The notes beneath the pieces were generated by a model. That model worked only from the letters and a program-made list of their open reading frames with translations, made no database searches and was not told the DNA's origin. A DNA stretch of 64,000 bases. Source: Aphelenchoides besseyi (lineage: Eukaryota > Nematoda > Chromadorea > Rhabditida > Aphelenchoididae). The translations under genes were made by a program, and so were the position numbers. Positions 21,620 to 33,134 of this stretch are shown piece by piece; position 1 is the first letter of the stretch; every line of letters starts with the position of its first letter. The stretch is taken from assembly GCA_024699855.1 (NCBI GenBank), contig JAMPIQ010000001.1:14322001-14386000 (forward strand). Reading direction: 5' to 3'.

Positions 21620-22663
21620 TGCTAAACAAGCATCTATTTATGGGTTGTGAACGCGAGAACTTTGTTCGAAACGCCCCATACAAACGGTCATTCGATCAGA
21701 TGAAAAAGACGAGCAACAAAGTTCGAAAACTGTATTTGTTATTGTGACAACGTTGAACTCATCTGAGATTCATGTTGCACTCACGCGCAAACGGTTTTAC
21801 GAGTCTTTTTGCAGCGTCGAGAAAACCATCGAGGATGTTGGGCTTATCAATCGACTGTTTTCAATAATGAACTTGATGATCGAAGTAATAAAAAGCTTTT
21901 GGGCGTCTTCATAAAGCAATTAAAAATCGAGACTTTGAACCGATCGACGACAAAGTTGAACAGAAATACCGATTCTCGATGTTCACTCTTCCAAAGCAAT
22001 GAAATTGCCGTCGAAATGTCAACAATGAATGTCACACTTCAGAGCTACTCGAGAGTCTGAAACGCAAGTACAAAGAAGACATTTGCCATCTGAATGGACG
22101 TAACGTTCAGTTTCAGCATATTCGTTTTTGTGTCACCAAAATCAAAAATCAAAAACGAGAAATCAACTAAGCCGTAGACTGATTTGTCTAATTGACGAGA
22201 ACTCCCGGTTCCCAGTGTCTGATAGGAACTACAACGGTTTTCCCGCACTACACGGAGCTTATCAACAGCCCTCTTTTGTTAATCATCCTTTTCGACTCGG
22301 ACTCGTTCTGTGCAACCAAAAAACGTGATCAAATTGCAACTAAACTGAAAGAATCGTTTCAAATTTTTGTTTGTTTTTATCTTAAAACGGAGCTTAAAAG
22401 ACGATTCCAATCATATGACCATTCGTTTTTGTGTGTGCGAGTGATTAGCCGCTATTTTCAAATATCAACATTAAAGCGATCTGATAACTATACGGAAAAA
22501 TAACTCAAAGACACTAATTTGCATAAAATTAACAAACTTTGAGCTAAAAAAGAATGCAGAGATCAATTTGAGATTATTTTTGGTCTTTGCGTTCGCTCAG
22601 GTGAGTTGTCTTCCTGCGACCACCGGGATTTGACTTCCATTGGACAACTTCTTTCAGACTAGG
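21620..22663. other. shared upstream region of the two divergent S28 genes
   Basis: About 1 kb between two head-to-head S28 genes, presumably holding both promoters. Open frames on both strands are short and lack motifs. No repeat or RNA gene is recognised. Confidence 0.5.
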
Positions 22664-24688
22664 ATGCTCATCTGTAGCATTCAATTGACTGCCGTTTTGG
22701 CGTTTTGCTTTCTGTTCACCAACGTTCATGGCCATCGAATTCATCGCTACGATCCGAAAGACGGAAAGACGAATGGAGACCCATCGTTTGCTGAGACTAC
22801 CAACGACAAGATCTGCCCGGGAGAAAGCGTCGAAACAATCAAAATCGGTTACATGAAACAAGTTCTCGATCATTTTGGCGACAACAAAGCCATCTGGGAA
22901 CAAGTGAGTGAACATGTCATTTGCCTGATTGTTCTATTCGCTCAGTACTATCAAGTTAACGATCGCTATTGGAACAATTCGACAGTTGGAACGCACGTTT
23001 TCTTGCTCTTAGGTGGAGAGTACACCATCATAAATTCTTGGGTTTGCAACGAAGTAAGTAAACTTCAAAAATCTCTGTATACTCGTTTTTAAGGGCTTGA
23101 CATACATACGAGCAGCAAAGCAACACGGCGCACGTATCGTTCAGATCAGTCATCGTTATTTTGGACCCAATCGCGGCCTCAAGTTAGTCGTTCGTAATTA
23201 CACAGTCTTTAGTTCATCTTTTCAGTGATACTTCTGTTGACAATCTGCGTTATCTCAGTCTTGATCAATCACTTCAGGACGCATATCATTTCATCGAAAA
23301 GTTTAACAAACAAGAGAACATGACCAATCCGAAATACGTTCTTTTTGGAGGAAGTTGGCCTTTAAGTACAGGGATGATCGATCATTTCGATTTCTGAATT
23401 TTAGGGCAACATGGCCGCCTACATGCGCGTCTTCTTTCCGAATGCATCTCAAGGAGCGATCTCAAGTTCTTCGGTTCTCTATCCTACGGTCGAGGCATGG
23501 CAGTACGCCGAGATCATGGAGAATGTGATCACAGAGACAAGCAAGCAATGTGCTGATGTCGTAACGAATGCTTACGCAACGATGTGTTCACTAATTTTGA
23601 CTGATGAAGGACGAGCGAACATTTCGGGGGCTTTTCAGTGAGTTAAGTCTACTAACACTGAAACAATTGGCATTTCAGTTTGAATCCTCCGTTTGAGAAC
23701 AGCACGAATTTGGAGGACGACAAGAGTTTGGTTATGAATTCCATCTTTGATGCGTTTCAAACAATCATACAGTACACGTACGATGGACGGGTAGGCGATG
23801 TGTTGTTGAGGAAAATTAATGTGTTTCAGAACAACGACACGAAAGTTGGCGGCAATCTCACGGCCTCAAAACTCTGCGAAAAAATGACGACGAATAAAAC
23901 GGATCTCGACAAACTCTACGACGTTTATTCGTTGGTTCATCATGACAAACAAGGAAACCCCGTTCCAATCAATTCGTCTTACGCGCAGTTTGTGGACGCT
24001 CTCAAAGAAACAAGTTTTGATGCACGTAAGTCTGCTGAAATGATTAACATCTATTCTTTATGTGCCAACATTTTTAGCAGAAGCTTCCAATCGCGGATGG
24101 TTGTGGTTATCGTGCAATGGCTTTGGTTTTCTTCAAACGACGAGCAACAGCAAAATGTTCGGAAGTGCCACAACTTTGGGTTACTTGAAAAAACTGTGTG
24201 CAGACATCTTTGATCAACGTATAAACTCGTCGACCATCGAACAAAGTGTTAAGGAGTCTCAAATGAAGTACGGGTTTCCATGGACCTACAATGTGAGTTT
24301 CGTGGTCTGTAATTAAGCTTATAATCGTTTCAGGGTACAAACGTCGTCTTTAGCAGTTCACAATTTGATCCATGGCATTTCGGTCGCGTGAATACTACCA
24401 ACGTTGAAACCCATGTGATCTCGATTATGACTCCCGGTACCCACTTCTACTTCTGCGGTTCATGACGAAATTTCAGGAGTTGCTCATTGTGCTGATATGT
24501 ACTCCATGTATGAAGGCGAGCCAGCGGGATTGAATGCCACTCGTCAAGTTGTTTTTGGCCAAATTGATTACTATTTGAGTCTCGAATCCACTTGGAAAGA
24601 ACCGACCGCAAAGTCTGTAGCTGCGAGTTTGGTTGTTGAAAAGGTGGTTTTGATCTTGGTTGTTGTTTCCGTTTTCCTCTTGAAATAA
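22664..24688 (+). CDS. peptidase family S28 serine carboxypeptidase, second copy, 547 aa
   Basis: Ten exons: 22664-22903, 22946-23053, 23094-23182, 23226-23361, 23405-23637, 23679-23790, 23830-24025, 24078-24292, 24334-24436, 24477-24688. The ATG follows CTTTCAG by 6 nt (likely trans-splice site), and LTAVLAFCFLFTNVHG is the signal peptide. The triad is Ser in GGSWPGN, Asp in FDPWHF and His in VAHCADM. The C-terminus (VVEKVVLILVVVSVFLLK) looks like a GPI-anchor signal. Intron positions match the neighbour, showing tandem origin by duplication. One oddity: the intron at the GGSWP|GN site (23362-23404) begins TTAAGT instead of GTAAGT, while the neighbour has GT at this place. If it cannot be spliced, the protein stops or shifts at the active site. 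Confidence 0.88.
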
Positions 24689-25757
24689 ACTTTTTTCCGT
24701 CCATTCTTGACATTTTTGTTTAAACTTGGTTAAAACAGCAGTTATATAGTTACAATGTGCAGTAGTGTTTTTGCACTGATCGAATAGTCTCAAGTTCAGG
24801 TTTTTGGTTTAAAATGTCCAAACGACAATAAAGTTAAGAGTAAAAGCCATTTAGCCAATCAATAAAAAAACAAGATCAATTAACTGACGATTCTAACTGA
24901 AACCGATTTTTACGATAACTTTCCATTTAGACACAAACTAAACTTCTTTCGATTTGAGCTGATCGCAATCCACGAGTTTAAAAGGTCAACAACGTTTAAT
25001 ATCAAACCAACGACAATGCCGCTTGTTGGAAATCGATCAAAGTAGACAAACATATGCGTCAAAGTTGCCTTGTGTTCTAACAGAATTGTAAGTATTCTGT
25101 TAGTTTTTCTTGTATAACAACAACACAACTTTGTATCCGACTTTCAGTTTGAGGAATGAAATAAGAATATTCATCGAATCTATTCTACTCGTTATCACAC
25201 AGGTAGTGACGAGTTTCCAAGTAAAGCGATGTCTCAGAAATCACTATTAACCAGACATCGTTATTAGTTGATCAGTGACCCTTTAACGAACACAACGGTC
25301 ACACTTAAACGTTCGGTTGACAAAATTCGTGTTTGAGAAACTTCCGTTTAGGTCTGAACACAAAGTCGGAAATAGAATGCTCGTATTTTTACACTTTTGG
25401 TTCACATGCGAGTCGTCGTAGAATAAAGTCAAGACCGAATTACTCGCCTAACTTCCGTACTATTTCGTTAATTAAATTGCCACCCGGTGAATGAACGGTT
25501 TAATTGGTTCGGAGAATAGAAAGATTGTCGCTTAGTGTAGCAACAGATGACCGAGCACGTAGTTCCGTATTCAACCCGGAACAAAATTGTTCGCTGAACC
25601 CTCTAAAGATCGTTGTTTTAACTTACAATTGGCTTTTTGATTGCCAATTACACGAAACTAAAAGACTGGATTGCGAATTTAATGTTCTAGAAATTTGGTA
25701 CTTAAGAGCGATGAGTTGAAAGTCTTCAACAACCCAGCTTTCCAGTCACAATCTAAG
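24689..25757. other. no supported gene
   Basis: About 1.1 kb between the second S28 gene and the YG peptide gene. Short open frames only; the AT-rich sequence near 25640-25740 probably includes the peptide gene's promoter. Confidence 0.5.
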
Positions 25758-26114
25758 ATGTCTTTGATCAACGCAACTGTTCTTCTTGCATTGCTTCTCG
25801 TTATCGGTGCCTTCTTGATTTCAACAACTGAAGCCTATGGATGTAAGTTGACTACGGTTTTATGTTAAAATGACAATTTGTTTTAGATGGTAGAGGATGT
25901 AAGTGGTTTTAGAAGCTTTCGGGTTTTTAATTTATTCTTTCATCAGATGGATACGGCTACGGCGGCGGTTGTAGGTTTTAAATGAGTGTATTAGCATGAT
26001 AAATATTTTTAGACGGTGGATGGGGAGGTTATCGTCGTTACGGTTATGGCGGTTGTGAGTTATCATGATTTAGTTTGCATTCTAATGTTCTTAGATGGCT
26101 ACTACGGTCGTTAA
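25758..26114 (+). CDS. YG-rich secreted peptide, NLP/caenacin-like antimicrobial candidate, 60 aa
   Basis: Five exons: 25758-25842, 25887-25898, 25947-25970, 26013-26054 and 26095-26114, i.e. 85, 12, 24, 42 and 20 nt. All four introns are GT-AG, 40-48 nt, and split the first base of a Tyr codon (phase 1). The signal peptide is LLALLLVIGAFLISTTEA. The mature part is made only of Y, G, R and one W: YGYGRGYGYGYGGG, YGGWGGYRRYGYGG, YGYYGR. This composition is that of nematode YGGW/YGGYG peptides (NLP-29 and CNC groups), induced in epidermis by infection or wounding. Each repeat block sits on its own symmetric micro-exon. Function is inferred from composition, not homology along the length. Confidence 0.8.
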
Positions 26115-26596
26115 TCTCTGCACGTTATCTCAGTGTTCATTCCGAGTGCCAAACGGTTTTTGTGTACCAGAAAATGTACTTATCTTTACATGTTGATATA
26201 TATAAACACATTTAGCATTTGAAACGTATTTAACATTGGAAATCAAACGAAACCGTGAATTCATGACTGAAAACAAGCGACCAATTTATCATCGAAACTC
26301 CCAAAATTGAGATCAAATGGCATTCTCCTACAATTGAAACGGAACTCTTCGATGAGATGGATATATGGTCATTAAGTGAAGGTAGTTAGAGAAGAGGAAA
26401 AGAGCACGAGTCAAAGATGAGGCTAACGAGTGAAGGAAGGTTTCTACACCAAGACGGCCGTTACCGTCCGTCTAGTAGGAAAACGAATTCGAAAACAAAA
26501 GGAATTTCAAATGATCAATTAATATACAGAATGAACAACATATTATCACGGCACAAAAGAAACCGGAATAATGTCTCGTTGAAACATTTCCCTTCA

Positions 26597-26755
26597 CTTA
26601 ATAGTACTGAGCGAATAGAACAATCAGGCAAATGACATGTTCACTCACTTGTTCCCAGATGGCTTTGTTGTCGCCAAAATGATCGAGAACTTGTTTCATG
26701 TAACCGATTTTGATTGTTTCGACGCTTTCTCCCGGGCAGATCTTGTCGTTAGTCT
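26597..26755 (-). pseudogene. inverted partial copy of the S28 gene at 22664
   Basis: On the minus strand this stretch repeats the end of exon 1, all of intron 1 and the first bases of exon 2 of the second S28 gene (source about 22800-22955). By eye the match is complete over roughly 145 bases (26607-26750) and fades on both sides. The intron is retained, so the copy arose from DNA, not from mRNA. There is no start, no active-site exon and no open frame to extend it, so it is a dead fragment. Confidence 0.9.
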
Positions 26756-27169
26756 CTACAACAGAGGATACGAAAACCGACTATCTCATTGGCGATGTAC
26801 TTCTACGCTTTCATTGCATTTACTTCAACCTGTTCATCAGAAAGACTAGTATTGGTCTTAGTAGACTTTTCATAAACTGAAGGCAAAATGAACGCTTTTC
26901 GAAAACAAAGCTTGTTTTAAGTTGCAAGTAAAAGTCAAAATCGATTGTTCGTTTACTCAGCTCGCACTTCGTTTGCAATCGGCTGAAGGATCGTTTAGGT
27001 TGAAGACTCTCCGGTTTGTGATGTTACAAATCATCTGGATCCAACAATTAGGTTAATTGAGGTATAAGATTATTTTTTTCAAATGAACGTGCAACATCCG
27101 AAAACCGAGTTTTTGTTTTGACGATCGATTTCCACGCGAGTTTTGTGTGCAAGTGTATTATCGATTTAG
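26756..27169. other. no supported gene
   Basis: Sequence between the S28 fragment and the helicase gene; it probably holds the promoter of the helicase-CDK7 pair. Confidence 0.45.
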
Positions 27170-29242
27170 ATGACAACAAAACCGGCACCGCGTTTCGCGG
27201 ACTTCGACATGGACGAGCGACTTCTGCAGGTTGTAGTTTGATAGAAACTAGTGTTTGAACGGACATTTAGGCCGTTAATGAAATGGGTTGGGAAAAACCA
27301 ACCACCGTCCAAGGTGCCATGATTCCGCAGCTTCTTCAGGGATCAAATATGTGCGCTCGAGCTCGAACAGGAACCGGCAAAACGGGCGCCTTCTTGTTGC
27401 CGTTGATTCAACGGGTTTTGCAATGCACAAACGTGAGTAGACTTGCCAAGAACTTTTCTACTTGGTGGTTTTAGGGGCCTGAAAGTGAACAACTCGATGG
27501 GCCGTTTGCGTTGGTTTTGGCGCCCACCAAAGAATTAGCCAAACAGATTTTCAACGTACTCTCCCAACTAATCGCTCGGTTTCCGTTTTTACAAGCGTTG
27601 AATTTGTCCGAACAAGAAAAAGCGACAGAAGAGTTGGCAATGGAATCCACAATGGACATTTTGATCGCAACACCGGCAAGATTGATCGAAGTGCTGAAGA
27701 AGAAATCGAAGTTGCTGAAGAACGTCAAGTACGTGGTTTTGGACGAAGCAGATCTTTTTGTTTCATACGGTTATCGCGACGATTTGATGTACGTTTAGCA
27801 GTTTTTAATTCTGTTTTTATTTCGTCTTTTCAGACAATTAAAAAAAATACTCCCGTCGAAGTTCCAATCGGTTATGACCTCGGCAACGTTGGAAGAAGAT
27901 CTAAACGAATTAAAGACGATGTTCGCATCCGGAAAAGTCATGTCTTTGAAACTGAAAGTACGTTTACAATCTCGAGTTTTTCTTCTATTTATGAGTTTAG
28001 GAGAGTCAGTTGCCGTCTGCTGATCAGTTGTCTCAATATCATGTGTATGTGGAAAACGACGAAGAGCGATTTGCAATCGTTGTATCACTACTGAAACTCA
28101 AACTGTTGGTCGGAAAAACAATTTTCTTCGTTGGATCTGTGGAACGTTGTTACAAGTGAGTTGACAAGTTGAAGGTCCTTAATATTTTTTTTCAGATTAC
28201 ATTTGTTTCTTCAGGGTTTCAAGATCAAATCGTGTATTTTGAACTCTCAAATGCCGGCAAACAGTCGTTCACATGTGATCAACGAATTCAACGAGGGAAA
28301 GTATCGATACATCATCGCATCTGATGCACGTGATGCAATTGGACCCTCAGAAAATGACGAAGAAGACAAAGAAACAGAAGATACAGAAGGAGCAGTAAGT
28401 TGTATTTGAAATTGCCACGATCACTATTTGTAGTCGTCGAAGAAAAAGAAACGAGCCAAAAAGCAGCGTATTGCATACGACAAAGAATCAGGAGTATCTC
28501 GTGGAATCGATTTTCATTTCGTATCGAATGTCGTCAATTTCGATTTTCCGTCAACTACCGATCTCTACATTCACCGTGTTGGGCGAACGGCTCGCGGTTA
28601 CAATCGCGGAACAGCGATTTCCTTCATTTCACCTCATGAACGTCAGAACTTCGAAAGCGTTCAGGAAGAAATCAATGCTCAGAGTAAGAACAGAGGAAGG
28701 TATTTAATCAACTTGTTTCTAGTGGGCGAGAATGCAATTGCACCCTACGAAGTTCGAATGTCCGACTTCGATGGCTTCTTCCTGAGATCACGTGTAAGTT
28801 CACAAGCTGACATTTTGAGTTTCTATTCTATTTCAGGAAGTGTTGTCTGCAATCACAAAGTCAGTTGTTCGAGAAGCGCGATTATCGGAGATCAAACGAC
28901 AACTGTTGGAGTCGAAACGATTGGAAGCGTATTTCGCTAAGAATCCACGAGAGAAAGAAGCACTGGAAAACGATCGTGGGATGTGCGGCTTGCGACTTTA
29001 CTCCACGGGCATTGCGGATGTTGCCGATTACATGGGTCAGTTTCTGTTGCATATTCAGGCTTATCTTTTGTTTAGTTCCCAAGCCACTACGTGGACAGAA
29101 TTTCAAAACCATCGACGAGACTGGAAGTTCAAATCAACGGGGTCGTCGTGGTCGGAAACGTTCAGCTTTTGGTGGTGCAAGTGGACCGAAACGAAAGTTC
29201 GCTAAGAACAGCAAAAATCCACTACGAACGTTTACGATCTAA
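27170..29242 (+). CDS. ddx-56: DEAD-box RNA helicase DDX56/DBP9, 566 aa
   Basis: Ten exons: 27170-27229, 27271-27432, 27475-27788, 27834-27957, 28001-28155, 28196-28394, 28434-28683, 28723-28793, 28837-29035, 29076-29242. ATG lies directly behind GATTTAG, a likely spliced-leader acceptor. Helicase motifs in order: Q motif GWEKPTTVQ, motif [11 protein letters not shown], Ia APTKELAKQ, Ib [21 protein letters not shown], and [21 protein letters not shown] near the start and the ending LRTFTI behind a basic Arg/Lys/Gly tail are as in DDX56/DBP9, which acts in the nucleolus in assembly of the large ribosomal subunit. The length is close to the human protein. The region before motif VI contains a Lys-rich and an acidic insert. 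Confidence 0.94.
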
Positions 29243-29315
29243 TAAAACCAAGTTGTTACTGTTTGTTGTTGAATTTCAATTGTTTTGTTGTTATAGTCAA
29301 AGTTATTAATTGGGA

Positions 29316-29321
29316 AATAAA
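29316..29321 (+). promoter_or_regulatory. AATAAA polyadenylation signal between ddx-56 and cdk-7
   Basis: AATAAA 74 bp behind the helicase stop codon. It is followed about 100 bp later by the GTTTTTTCAG acceptor before the CDK7 start, the usual layout between genes of a nematode operon. Confidence 0.6.
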
Positions 29322-29410
29322 GCAAATATACTCATCATTAGACATCTTTTTCATCAAAGTATTCGAAAACTTCGATATTTACGTTCAGAAGTCCGTTGCT
29401 TTCTAAGTTC

Positions 29411-29420
29411 GTTTTTTCAG
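29411..29420 (+). promoter_or_regulatory. probable trans-splice acceptor of cdk-7
   Basis: GTTTTTTCAG with no usable upstream donor in the gene, 5 nt ahead of the CDK7 ATG. In a nematode operon this site would receive the spliced leader. Confidence 0.55.
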
Positions 29421-29425
29421 CAGAA

Positions 29426-30737
<1,312 letters not shown>

Positions 30738-30918
30738 ACGGAAAACCTATTCAATGTCTCTTACAAATGTATCTTAAGTTTTACGTGAAAATTTGTGTGA
30801 TGTAAACTACTTCATTTAAATAAATATTTAGGCTAAGCGTATTCTTTCACTTCTAAAAGACAAAAAACAAACCAAACAAGTTTATACTCAAAACAATAAT
30901 CTACGGAGCCTAATTCTT

Positions 30919-31676
30919 CTATGTCGATCTCAACATTTTTGCTGCTTTTTTGTCAGCAAAGGCCTGAAGTTGGGCCTTGACTACATCACGTCGCTCGTCC
31001 AAGAACGCTTGCAGTGTTGTCGGATCCAAATCTTCGTATTGAACTTTGATGCCCATGTTATTGCATGTCTTAATCAACTGCATGCAAATATGCTAAACTA
31101 CGAAGTTAGAAAGGAATAAATAGATTGAAACAACCTTTAATGGAACACCGACAAGCACTTTGTCTTTGGATTTGATTTTTGCGATTTCGTAAATGTGCTT
31201 CACAGAAATTATCCCCGCCGTCTCATCTAAATCGAAAGTTCAATTCGTATTACGATTTCAACTCACGTCTTGATTCGCTACCACGTGTAATTCCTGCTGC
31301 TCGTTTGAGTAGCCATGAACTTGTGGGAGTGCAAATTTCTAAATCGTATGTTCGATCGGGTTTGATGTCAATTCGCGTGGGCAAAAGAACACCTAAAGAA
31401 GTTGTTGTTGGAATGAAAGGATCATTGCTGCTTACCAGGTTTAATGTGCTCTGTATTGCGATTGAACTCTTTGCAGAAATTCGCCACATTGACACCTCGT
31501 TGACCGAGTTGAGGTCCCAATGGAGGTGCAGCACTCGCCATCTGAGCTCTGAAATAGTGGAGATAAACGTAAAAAGAACGAATGAGAACGAACCTGATGT
31601 TAGTTTTAAGGAAGGTGTTATGAATGACCTTGACAACGTCCTTTTTACGACCTTTTTTCACCAAATTTGCCGCCAT
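30919..31676 (-). CDS. mrpl-11: mitochondrial large-subunit ribosomal protein uL11 (MRPL11), 195 aa
   Basis: Exons 31676-31594, 31548-31436, 31392-31267, 31226-31135, 31092-30919. The L11 hallmark [20 protein letters not shown] is followed by [30 protein letters not shown], the Pro-rich linker [13 protein letters not shown] and the C-terminal helix region [14 protein letters not shown]. The tail after LHPTTL-type sequence ([14 protein letters not shown]) is the mitochondrial extension. L11 forms the GTPase-associated centre of the ribosome. No long N-terminal presequence is visible, which is common for this protein. It is convergent with CDK7; the two stops are 182 bp apart. Confidence 0.95.
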
Positions 31677-31907
31677 TCTTACACTCCAGATCACTATAAC
31701 GTCAAAATCTCAACGAAAAAATTGCAAGGATGCAATGAGTGAAAAGTGTTTCTTACAATCAAGCCATGTGTTTGTTTGTTAGCTTTCTGCAGATTTGTAA
31801 ACGACATTTAACTGATGAGTTTATTTCGTTTGTTGGGAAATTGATTGTCAGTAATCTAATTGATTATTTCGTATCAATGTAATGCGATTCGACGATCGCC
31901 GAGCAAA

Positions 31908-32967
31908 CTAATTTTCGAACCTCCTGTAAAATCCAGTTTCCATCAAGCTCTGGAAAATGATACAAACCTCCGGATCAGCGTAGTTCTTGATTGTCTCGTG
32001 TTGCATTTCAGTTCGCTCGGCCAAATTTCGATGCAATCGTTGCCAATTTGGATTGCGATACGAATATGCCGTTTCGATGGCGACGAGCAATTTGGGAACC
32101 TCAGCAACAAACTCGACGAACTGTTGAATAGTCTCCAATTCATTTGCATCGGTCGGATTGTAAATTAACAATCCGGCATCAATGACACTGGTGCATGAAA
32201 GAACGTAGAGATCGCTTAGACTGGTGCATGTGTAGATCGTCAGTTTGTACGAACGAGCAAATTTGATGTTGTCCGTTTTCGTAATCTTGGTTCCTTTCTA
32301 ACTAACATTCGTTATACATGGAATCGAATCATTACACTTACGATTAACTGTTGAATGTATTGTTCTTCGATGCCGTAGGAAGTGGCCAAAATGCGCTCGA
32401 ATGTTTTTACCAGCGGGTTGTTTGCTACTCCAACGATCACAAGACGAAAGATCGTCGAGTTGTCAACTTTGGTTTCAACACGTTTCGGTACTCGAACAAC
32501 CGGTGCAGCAGTTTTCTGTTCGAACAAACTTGCCCGACGAATTGTTGGCAAACTCGGCGTGCGTTCAAACGAAATGTAACTGTCCGTTGGCTGCGCATTC
32601 TCGCAGTCTGCATTCACCGTATAGATCTATAAATACTCGCCATCTTAACTTCAACAGAAATGATGATACGTGTCGACTGCTTCGACGAATCCTTGTGATC
32701 ACGTTCTTGACTGGAGTAAGCAAACGGCGAAAACTGCGTCTCGGTTGAAGACGCGAAGAAGCTCTGGATGCACGTGAATTACTCGTCTTTTGAGTTGAAA
32801 AGTGAGATCGTGGAAGAACCTGAAATGAAGTTCTCTATGGAAATACAAAAAAGTCAATTTACAGGTTTAATCACAACTTCCTGATTTTCTTCCATTGACA
32901 GCGTGTCACTTGCGGGTCCAACCGTCGACGAACGGCTATCAGTGTTCAGAAGCGCAGATTTCCGCAT
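31908..32967 (-). CDS. degenerate small-GTPase-like protein, RGK-like layout, 309 aa
   Basis: Exons 32967-32863, 32819-32670, 32626-32342, 32297-31908, in frame throughout. The N-terminal third is basic and Ser-rich (RRSFRRLLTPVKNV, RIRRSSRH). The core then has a beta-strand FRLVIVGVANNPLVKTFERI at the P-loop position, a central IDAGLLIYNPTDANELETI resembling the strand after switch II, and VPKLLVAIETAY where NKxD would be. The P-loop is not GxxxxGK(S/T) and NKxD is absent, so nucleotide binding is doubtful. Basic extension plus unusual G-boxes recall Rad/Gem/Rem proteins, but the family call is tentative. It starts 167 bp behind the homeobox stop, with a TTTTTGACAG acceptor 14 nt before the ATG. 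Confidence 0.6.
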
Positions 32968-33134
32968 TGTCGAGAAATTCGCTGTCAAAAACAAGTAGAC
33001 TGTTCAAAAGCAATGCAACAAGAAAAAAGTTCGATCTCATCGAAACGTTAGTTTTGATTCATTTTATGCAAACCCACTGAATTTCAATATCAAATGTTCA
33101 TTCTACTCAAACAACTACAAAGTTTACATTTCTA

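Noticed and set aside
22574..22915. Minus-strand frame beginning MFTHLFPDGFVVAK, repeated at 26637
   Set aside because: It is the antisense of S28 exon 1; the second occurrence is the inverted duplicate, not a second copy of a real minus-strand gene.
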